Shown here one piece after another: positions 21,801 through 28,669 of a DNA stretch of 42,726 nt (positions are counted from its first letter, which is position 1; every line of letters starts with the position of its first letter). The translations under genes were made by a program, and so were the position numbers. Location: positions 1 through 42,726 of the forward strand of contig CATKHK010000158.1 in assembly GCA_949751835.1 (NCBI GenBank). The letters run 5' to 3'. Origin of the DNA: Blepharisma japonicum. Its lineage: Eukaryota; Ciliophora; Heterotrichea; Heterotrichida; Blepharismidae. The notes under the pieces are model-generated. The model was not told where the DNA came from, did no database searches, and worked only from the letters and a program-made list of their open reading frames with translations.

Positions 21801-22316
21801 TATACGATGATTTTTGTATACATGTCTTACCATATTTTTAATAACTTCATTCGAGCACGTCACCAAGCTTGCCTTAACCCTTACCGTTTTTTCTGCCTTG
21901 CTAAAAATAAAATTCGTAGTTTCGTTATAAAGTCCTTCATCATCCGAGTTTGGCGGAGAAAGCTCGTCTTCATTGATATAATCAGCAATATCAACTAGTA
22001 GATTTATATCAGTGACATCTGCAAATGCCGAACTTAGCTCTCTACTTGTAATATAAGCAGGGTACGGATAGGCATCTTGCTGTAATAAATAATTTCACAA
22101 TGCCCTTCTCCTATAATTCCAGCATGCTTCTGACTCAAAAGTCCATACCGAAATATCGAACCCTTTTAACGTCTCCAATGTTTTCACTTGAGCATCATAG
22201 TCTTCTTTGACGCTGTCTCTAATTCCACTTTCATATGTAACTTCGTAGCTTTCAAGGTTAAGCCTATACACCAGCCTTGTCTGAGGGTCGACGCATATCA
22301 GAAATTTATGCTCCAT
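18819..22316 (-). CDS. Phosphoinositide 3-kinase catalytic subunit, class I-like
   Basis: A single 1165-residue frame from ATG 22316 to TAA 18819, passing six in-frame TGA (Trp) codons. Order of domains: N-terminal region (1-130), Ras-binding-like region (about 135-250), C2 domain (about 420-540), helical PIK domain (about 640-830) and kinase domain (about 860-1165). Kinase landmarks: IFKNGDDLRQD with the ATP-binding Lys at about 909, GDRHNDNIM at 1021-1029 and DFG at 1040-1042. The activation loop contains FGIKRERSKFVLT; the basic KRER patch is typical of class I enzymes that phosphorylate PtdIns(4,5)P2, whereas Vps34-type enzymes lack it. A basic, Ser-rich insert (about 350-400) precedes the C2 domain. 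It lies head to head with elongin C, 15 bp apart. Regulatory partners cannot be read from here. Confidence 0.92.
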
Positions 22317-22331
22317 GTTTATAATTAAATT
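22317..22331. promoter_or_regulatory. 15-bp gap between divergent start codons
   Basis: Only 15 bp, all A/T but one base, separate the ATG of the PI3K gene (minus) from that of elongin C (plus). Promoter elements for each gene must therefore lie within the other's coding region or be very short, and 5' untranslated leaders must be tiny or overlapping. Confidence 0.6.
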
Positions 22332-22670
22332 ATGGAAGAAGAGCTCTCACAGATCAGACTTGACGAGATCGTAAAAATTATCACTGGCGACGATCAAGTA
22401 TTTTACATTGAAAAATGCTACGCAGACATGTCGTATAATATGAAATGTGGCCTGAACTGTGTGAATATGGAGAGTATCAATAAAGAATTTAGGTTTCCTG
22501 ATATCAGAGGAGAGGTCATGGAAAAAGTCATCCAGTATTTGCATTATAAACTGAAGTATCAGCAGCTTTTGGATAGAGACGTAGTAAAAATGAACCAGGT
22601 ACCAAAGTTTGAGTTAGACCCAGAGCTCGCTTTAGACGTTTTAATAGCTGCTAACTATCTTCAATGTTAA
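22332..22670 (+). CDS. ELOC: Elongin C
   Basis: A 112-residue protein, the same length as animal elongin C, with the SKP1/BTB-like fold. The pattern VKIITGDDQVFYIEK, then KEFRFPDIRGEVMEKVIQYL (the conserved FPDI/IPSH strand and helix), then PELALDVLIAANYLQC at the end matches the family closely. Elongin C pairs with elongin B and links BC-box receptor proteins to cullin-based ubiquitin ligases. No TGA codon and no intron. The stop codon is followed by only 20 bp before the next start codon on the same strand. Confidence 0.95.
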   Translation: MEEELSQIRLDEIVKIITGDDQVFYIEKCYADMSYNMKCGLNCVNMESINKEFRFPDIRGEVMEKVIQYLHYKLKYQQLLDRDVVKMNQVPKFELDPELALDVLIAANYLQC

Positions 22671-22690
22671 GTAACTTAAAATAAGATAAA

Positions 22691-23815
22691 ATGGATGGGG
22701 AAGAGCAGGCAGTTATAGTGCTCGATATCGGCACAGGAGTCAGCAAGTGTGGATTCGCTGGAGATGACGCCCCACGCAGCATTTTTAGGACAAAAGTAGG
22801 GAGACCTCGAGTTCCTGGGATCATGGTGGGGATGGATCTGAGAGATGCATACGTTGGCGGCGATGTGATGGACAGACGAGGACTTTTGAATTTGACTTAT
22901 CCAATGCAAAAGCGGCAAATTGAAGATTGGGAAGATATGATTAAGGTCTGGCATCATGCCTTTTATAATGAACTCAAGGTCGCTCCTGAAGAGCACACAG
23001 TTCTTTTGTCAGAGTCTCCGCTTAACCCTCCTAAAAAGAAAGAAAAAACGATGGAAATTATGTTTGAAGAGTTCACAGTGCCTTCTTTTTATACAAGTGC
23101 AAGCGCTACTCTTGGGCTTTTTGCAGCCGGCACTACTATAGGATTAGTTGTGGATAGTGGAGAAGGCGGAACCCACACAGTTCCAGTCTATGAAGGCTAC
23201 AGCTGCGTCCACGCTATAAATTCTCTTAAATTTGCAGGTGGGGAGTTAACAAGCACTTTGAGGAGTCTTTTAGATGAAAGAGGTTACTCTTTTACAACTT
23301 TAAAAGAAATTGACGTGGTCAGAGACATTAAAGAGAAGTTATGTGCAATTAAAGAAAATTATAGCAGCGCTGCAGATACTGAAGAAGTGGCAGGAGAAGA
23401 CGTGCTTTATGAGCTACCAGACTCACATACGATTCTTATAAAAGATGAAAGATTTAGAGCACCTGAAGGATTGTTTAACCCAGGGATGTTTGGAATTGAA
23501 GATGATGGGATTCATCATAAGGTGTATCAGAGTGTGATGAAATGTGACCAGGATATCAGAAAAGAAATGTATGACAATATTTTGTTAGTTGGAGGAACAA
23601 CACTAATTAAAGGGCTTAAAGAAAGACTTATAAAGGAACTTATACCTTTAGCTCCTGTGGGGACCAAACCGAAGATTGTGGATCCACCAGAGAGGGAGTA
23701 TACAGTTTGGATTGGAGGCTCAATTTTAGCATCTTTGAGCAGCTTCCAGAGGATGTGCATCACAAAGCAACAGTATGAAGAACAAGGCTCTAGGATTATT
23801 CATATAAAATGCTAA
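22691..23815 (+). CDS. Divergent actin-like protein
   Basis: A 374-residue protein of normal actin length. Actin signatures: the first phosphate loop (VLDIGTGVSKCGFAGDDAPR, residues 10-29), YVGGDVMDRRGLLNLTYPM next to a recognisable but altered DNase-loop region, ESPLNPPKKKEK, the second phosphate loop (GLVVDSGEGGTHTVPVYEG), and LLVGGTTLIKGLKERL with WIGGSILASLSSFQ near the end. Many normally invariant positions differ, and the last residues are HIKC rather than the canonical RKCF. It is therefore either a fast-evolving actin isoform, as often seen in ciliates, or an actin-related protein; I cannot assign a numbered Arp class. All three Trp codons are TGG. Confidence 0.85.
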   Translation: MDGEEQAVIVLDIGTGVSKCGFAGDDAPRSIFRTKVGRPRVPGIMVGMDLRDAYVGGDVMDRRGLLNLTYPMQKRQIEDWEDMIKVWHHAFYNELKVAPEEHTVLLSESPLNPPKKKEKTMEIMFEEFTVPSFYTSASATLGLFAAGTTIGLVVDSGEGGTHTVPVYEGYSCVHAINSLKFAGGELTSTLRSLLDERGYSFTTLKEIDVVRDIKEKLCAIKENYSSAADTEEVAGEDVLYELPDSHTILIKDERFRAPEGLFNPGMFGIEDDGIHHKVYQSVMKCDQDIRKEMYDNILLVGGTTLIKGLKERLIKELIPLAPVGTKPKIVDPPEREYTVWIGGSILASLSSFQRMCITKQQYEEQGSRIIHIKC

Positions 23816-23875
23816 TTTAATCTCAATTCTGAATCTTGCTATATATTTTTTGATTTTTTTTTGAATTTATAAATA

Positions 23876-24892
23876 ATGTCAGTTCAAGAGAGTTCCTTGG
23901 AAAGTAAAATAAAAGAAGTCCTGTCCCAATATGCCTGCTATAACTGCGGAACACCTCTGCACGTTTCAGAGCACACTCCATTGAGTACATTTTCAAGAGA
24001 AATGTATAGACAAGATTCAAATACTTCATGCGTAGGCATTGAATCTGTTGAAAAACTTACCATGCAAGCTCCAGGATACCCATTTAGAGCTTTTAAGCCT
24101 AATGAAGATCAGCTGCAAATTGAAATGATTCGTCCAGGAGGGATTCCCGGAGACACAGGAAATGAAAGTTATCGTTCTTCAATTGACAGAATTGCGATCG
24201 GCAATATTGATGAAGGCTGAAACCAATATTATTCTCCACGATCAGCTTATACACCTAGCACCCCTAGCACTGGAATTCTCATTCCTTTAGGGAATGGTGA
24301 AACTGTGATTTCTCATGGAGATGGGATCAAAAAATTTAGGACCAATATAGAAAATAATCGTTGGCTTAACGAAGCAAAGCCTCCTGGCTCTCCAAGAAAA
24401 ACTATGAGCCAAATTTCACCTAAGTCTGTTACACCTAATGATTTTCAAACTTCTCGAACACCAAGCACAATGGTTATTCGAATAAAAGAAAACGCTAAAA
24501 AACCTCCTCAAACTGTAAGAAGTCTGAGTTCTCAAAAGCCAAGTAGAATTAAGGAGGCATCAAAAATTAATACCAGCTTAAAAGACCTTACCAAAATTGA
24601 GCCAAAATCAAGCTTTCGATCATCTCCACAGCCTTCTTCAAATAGTTTGCCTGTGAAAGCAAAAGTTCAGCAAATCAATTTGGTCGAAGAAATAAAGAAG
24701 AAAAAAGAAAATGAAGGACAGTCTAAAGGGAGCTCTTATAATGGTAAAATCTCACAATTGATGGTGCAAAATAGCAGAGTACGAAACCCTATATATCTGC
24801 AAGCTAAAATTGTGAAATCAAATAGTCAGAATAATGTCTGAAGTGAAAAAAATTCTATGTGTAGCACTCCAGTCGAGCAAATTAAGCAATAA
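23876..24892 (+). CDS. Disordered, Ser/Pro/Lys-rich unknown protein
   Basis: A 338-residue protein from ATG 23876 to TAA 24890-24892, with TGA read as Trp at 24218 and 24839. Near the N-terminus is one CxxC pair (YACYNCGTPLH) that could be half of a zinc knuckle. The rest is low-complexity and basic, with repeated SP/TP sites (YSPRSAYTPSTPSTG, PPGSPRKTMSQISPKSVTP) that would suit proline-directed phosphorylation. A mixed-charge helix (VEEIKKKKENEGQSK) lies near the C-terminus. No domain is recognised. It starts 60 bp after the actin-like gene; that spacing is normal here and is not evidence of a shared role. Confidence 0.7.
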
Positions 24893-25073
24893 GAGTCCTG
24901 CAAATCCGAGTAGGTTCAAAAACTAATAATTATTTTTGCCTGTAAATTTAATTTGAATTTATAATGAATATTTATAAATTATTAATTATATATGACAAAG
25001 AGGTAAATAAATATTGAAAATATAATTAAAGCATGACATAATTTATAAAATCTTACCTTTTTAAGGCTAAAAC

Positions 25074-25633
25074 ATGAATAGGTTAGCTATTAATAGTAAT
25101 GAGATTAAAGCACCTAGTATTCAAAAGTTAAAATCTTCCAGCCTTTACAATTTGAATATCTCTTTGAAAATTAATTTTATTTATCATTTTATTCAAATTG
25201 ATTAGCAATCAATAAAGAAGAATGATTCTAAATCTCATTATAGATTGAGTGCTTATGAAACACTTTATATTTCAGGATTTACTAAGATTAATCCTCCAGC
25301 AACTCAAGCTCAAGAGGTTAACTCATCCAACGACTTAAATGAAAGCAAATCATCATTCTTAGCATCAAGTCTATACCCAATAGCGATGAAATTTGTGCCA
25401 ATTTTCAAGCAATAGAAAAAATATCAAATAACCCATTGAATCCTTCAGTTAATCCAAAAGATGAAATAAGTGCTAGCTCTGAGAATAATAGCATTAGTAG
25501 TAGTTTTTTTATGCCAAACGAAGACAGTGGCTCTTTTTTAGCTTTAGATACAATGTCAGATCTAAATTTATCTGACTCATCTGAAGATTTTTCTGATTAT
25601 GATATAAAAATCTTTTTGGAGGTGCAATCTTAA
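25074..25633 (+). pseudogene. First reading-frame relic of the element
   Basis: From ATG 25074 a frame reads through LAINSNEIKAPSIQKLKSSS, a TAG at 25203, then YETLYISGFTKINPPATQAQ and NSSNDLNESKSSFLASS, ending at TAG 25413. Another frame picks up protein-like, Ser/Asp-rich sequence (DEICANFQAIEKISNN, then MSDLNLSDSSEDFSDYD) to TAA 25631-25633. It looks like one gene with a nonsense codon and a frameshift near 25375. No domain is recognised. Confidence 0.5.
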
Positions 25634-25641
25634 ATTCAGAA

Positions 25642-26206
25642 ATGGATTTAAATAAATCCTCTTCGGCTGAACATAAATCCGATCAAGATTATAAAAATTA
25701 TACTATAATTCCAATAAGAGGTGATGGCAATTGCCTTTACAGATGTATTTCTTTTAATCTTACTAGCTCTCAAGATAATCATTTAGTTATGAGGAATATC
25801 ATAGCAGATCATATTGAGGCAAATACTGATAAATATAAACAAATACTTGAAGAATTATACTGTTAGAACTTAGATGCGCATTTAATGAGTGTATAGATAA
25901 ACTCAGAACTCCATGATTCTGAGGAGGGATATTGAACTTTGTGCCGCATCTGAAGCATTCGATATATCAATTTATGTTCATTCCGAATTGAGGAATGGAC
26001 CATGGACAATTGAGGCAAATCCAACATCACTTTCTATTATGAATGTAAGATATTCAGGAAATAGTCATTATGATATACTAATTAAAAGTACCTATTCCAC
26101 TCAAGTTAAAACCTCTTTGTATACGCCAAATAGTGAGGTTGATTATTCAGTATTGAAAAAAATCTATTACAGAGCAAAAAAATATAAAAAAAGCCCATCA
26201 AGATAA
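25642..26206 (+). pseudogene. OTU-like cysteine protease relic, with 16-nt intron
   Basis: From ATG 25642 the frame contains RGDGNCLYRCIS, the catalytic DGNC motif with Cys at residue 31 (25732-25734). A TAG at 25864 breaks it. A 16-nt intron-like sequence at 25891-25906 joins HLMS to NSMILRRDIELCAASEAFDI, the conserved helix before the last strands of OTU domains. GNSHYDIL carries the catalytic His. OTU proteases remove ubiquitin or act on related conjugates. After the OTU the frame shifts by one in an A-rich run (about 26175-26195) and joins the integrase, so OTU and integrase were probably one polyprotein. Confidence 0.75.
25891..25906 (+). other. Probable 16-nt intron inside the OTU relic
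   Basis: GTATAGATAAACTCAG has GT and AG ends, is 16 nt long and includes in-frame stops. Its removal shifts the frame exactly as needed to connect the two halves of the OTU domain. The size matches the heterotrich intron class, which implies that the element was expressed with host-type introns. Confidence 0.65.
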
Positions 26207-27539
26207 AATTAATGATAGCGGATTATATCCATCTATAGATGGCAAGCCAAGCAGTACAGATGAGGTCTTTACATTTTTAACGTCTGGATGTTTATCAGGC
26301 TCATTAATCTACCCTAAAATAATATTACAAATTTAAGACAAAATAAAAGAGAAATGCCAAAAGCTCATATTTACAACAATACGCAATAGATATGCAATAA
26401 TTCCTGAAGGACATCACGATCTGACAGAATCGATACTACTTTGAAAGACTAAAAGGCTAATTATTTCTTTCTTATGGGAAATTCCAAAAATCTTAGCATT
26501 GGCTCACATCCATGATCTAGAAAATCACAGACCATTAAGAGAAATGGAAAATTGAATATCAGATCAAGGCCTATATTGATTTGGAGTTAGAAGGTACTGC
26601 GATGATTTTATTGGAAATTGCATAGTATGCTCAATTGAGTTTAAAAAACAGGTAAAACATAATGTTAAAATCCAAATTAAGTCAAGCAAACCTCTTGAAA
26701 GAATCCAAATCTATTTATTTGAACTTACAGAATAATTGAGTGATGCATCTAAATACAATTACATTTTGTCCATCATCGGTCATTTTCCAAATATGCAGCT
26801 GCACATACACTGAAAATAAAATCAGCTGAAGAAGTAAAGAGACTAGAAATCATTTTAAATTCATGACCTGGCTTGCCTTCTATCATTCAAAGCGATAATG
26901 GAGGTGAATTATGCAATTATCATCTTAATGATTTATCAGAGATATTCTATTCGACACATCACTAGTTCACCCTATAATCCGTGTGCACAAGGTACGGTGG
27001 AAAATTTCAATAAATATCTTCATCACCGTTTATATTATAGCAGAGCTGATATCTTAAATAAGGACAAATGAAGTATTAGTAATTCAATCTTCTCTATTAT
27101 CCAATATTATAATAAAACTAGAAAACCCACCATAATTGGCTTTGTACCAACTGATGTTTTCTTTGCAAAAGATGAAAATCTTTTTTTAGCTGTTTTGGAA
27201 AATGTTGGGAAAAAAAGAAAGAATACTTTTGATTCCATAAATAATGCTTTCCACACTGGTGATAAAGTTATTATTCATGATAGGCTTGTTAAAAAAAGAA
27301 TGTGACTTAAATTATCAAAGCCTAGATTCAAAATGAATTTGCATTGATGCATACCAGCAACAATCTCCACAGTAAAACACGGGTATCTTGAAATTCTGCT
27401 GGACTGCGCTATTGAAGGTGCTGGAGAAATAAATAGCTTGTGGCTGATTTCTTTGAGAGATGTAAAACCAGTTCCTCTTGATAAATGGAAACTTTGCATG
27501 AGCAAATTAAATAAGAATAATAAGAAGAATTATAATTAA
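26207..27539 (+). pseudogene. Gypsy-type integrase relic (H2C2 + D,D35E)
   Basis: The zinc-finger part reads HDLENHRPL then YWFGVRRYCDDF and CIVCS, the H2C2 pattern of retroviral and Gypsy integrases. In the core, IQIYLFEL has Tyr (26712-26714) where the first catalytic Asp stands. QSDNGGE provides the second Asp (26894-26896) and TVENFNK the Glu (27000-27002). The last two lie 106 nt apart, 2 nt short of the 108 expected for 35 residues between them, and the frame shifts accordingly near 26950. Other damage: TAA 26334, TAA 26733, a 1-nt loss near 26786. The last ~190 codons are open to TAA 27537, with TGA as Trp, and include a basic beta-rich C-terminal region. Confidence 0.8.
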
Positions 27540-27707
27540 TTATTTATTAACTTTGCAATACATAAAATGAATCTGGATATCATTTCCAAAATAAATATTG
27601 ATCTCAATTTAGAAATTAAAAATAATGATGACTATTAATTTCTATTCAGTTAATTATTATAAAAATTGATACATACTAAAGTTTATTATATATTCAATTA
27701 TATAGAT

Positions 27708-28223
27708 ATGCTTCGTTCTCTTGCACTATTGATAATTTTTGCTTTTATCTCATGTTCTGCAGTTTCTTTAGTATCATTTGAAAGCGTTGACATCGTCAGT
27801 GATGAATCATGAACTGTTCAAGGCACAAATTATATGGGCAAAGCAGTGGAAGCATGAAATCATCCACAATGGACTTCAATTTCTGGAGCAAAATGAATCT
27901 GGAAAAGTGTTTATGCTGAAGACCCGTGAAATGGAGAGACATATATGTTCCGAAAGGAATTTAATATCAATGGGCTTCCCACTCAGTCTTCACTCACTAT
28001 TGCAGCTGACGATAGCTTTGCACTTATTCTCAATGGGAACTTAATAGCGTCCTCTCAAAACTGAAATGAAGGACAGGCTCAAATATTTAATGTGCAAGGC
28101 AAATTATTGGAAGGCAGAAATGTTGTCCAAGTTGTTGTAAACAATTATGTCCAAAATGGACGTTCCCAGTTTAATGCAGGTGGTCTTCTCTTTAAGTTGA
28201 CTGCAACATGACTTAATATATAA
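27708..28223 (+). CDS. Small secreted jelly-roll-like protein
   Basis: A 171-residue protein from ATG 27708 to TAA 28221-28223. Six of its eight Trp codons are TGA, so a standard-code reading misses it altogether. Residues 1-20 form a signal peptide (LRSLALLIIFAFISCSAVSL). The mature part has the pattern of galactose-binding-like beta-sandwiches: SGAKWIWKSVYAEDPWNG, YMFRKEFNI, LTIAADDSFALILNGNLIAS, LLEGRNVVQVVVNNY, GGLLFKL. A framework of WIW, FRKEF and DDxFxLxLNG is common in carbohydrate-binding modules attached to glycosidases, but here it stands alone. It is probably secreted or stored in extrusomes; the ligand is unknown. It starts 168 bp after the dead element and has no damage. Confidence 0.75.
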
Positions 28224-28669
28224 AAGTTATGATCTAAAATTTGAAAAAATTGATATCAAAATAGTCGTAAAAATCATATATATGCTTTAAAAGAATTTTT
28301 TTCTTAAATTTTATATATTTTTTATAAGAACTTAGAAAGTTTTACTTACCTGATTGATGAGCATATATATTGGCAGCGAGATGGATTGATGAAGACTGAT
28401 TATCTCATTTACTCAGTAAAATATTCAAATTAAATATCTCTCATGCCCTGAAAAATAAATTTCTACTAAATATATTATTAGGATTGATATTTATATTGTA
28501 CTAATAAAAGCTGGTAGTGATTTTAAAAATAAAATAATTAAATGGATTACTTTATTTTATACTTAATTTTAATTCGCATTCCAATTTAAGTAGCAAGGCC
28601 CTTTAAAACTTTAAAAAATATGCTAAATCATTTTACGAAGAATACTGCAAATATTTACAAGAATAAAGT
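28224..28669. other. Convergent intergenic region
   Basis: No gene is seen. The stretch lies between the 3' ends of the secreted protein gene and CCDC96 and is AT-rich, without a recognisable structure. Confidence 0.5.

Larger units (their letters stand above)
25074..27539 (+). mobile_element. Decayed OTU-protease / Gypsy-type-integrase element
   Basis: Three coding parts follow each other on the plus strand: an N-terminal region of unknown function (25074-25633), an OTU-like protease (25642-26206) and an integrase (about 26205-27539). Several stops (TAG 25203, TAG 25413, TAG 25864, TAA 26334, TAA 26733) and at least four frameshifts break it. No reverse transcriptase, RNase H or Gag-like zinc knuckle is seen. 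OTU and Gypsy-like integrase together recall Ginger1 DNA transposons, which carry OTU or Ulp1 domains, but there the protease is C-terminal whereas here it is N-terminal. No terminal inverted or direct repeats were found by eye at 24893-25073 or 27540-27707, so the element ends are unknown. The coordinates cover the coding relic only. Confidence 0.75.

Noticed and set aside
25375-25415. A 15-nt GT...AG segment (GTCTATACCCAATAG) explaining the frame change in the first part of the element
   Set aside because: Removing 15 nt keeps the frame that ends at TAG 25413, so it does not link to the downstream frame; a true frameshift is more likely.
24893-27707. Terminal inverted repeats or target-site duplications around the OTU-integrase element
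   Set aside because: I compared the flanks by eye and found no convincing inverted or direct repeat; decay may have removed them.
27778-28044. An 88-codon plus-strand frame overlapping the secreted protein gene
   Set aside because: It lies in another frame of the gene at 27708-28223, which has a signal peptide and a coherent fold once TGA is read as Trp.
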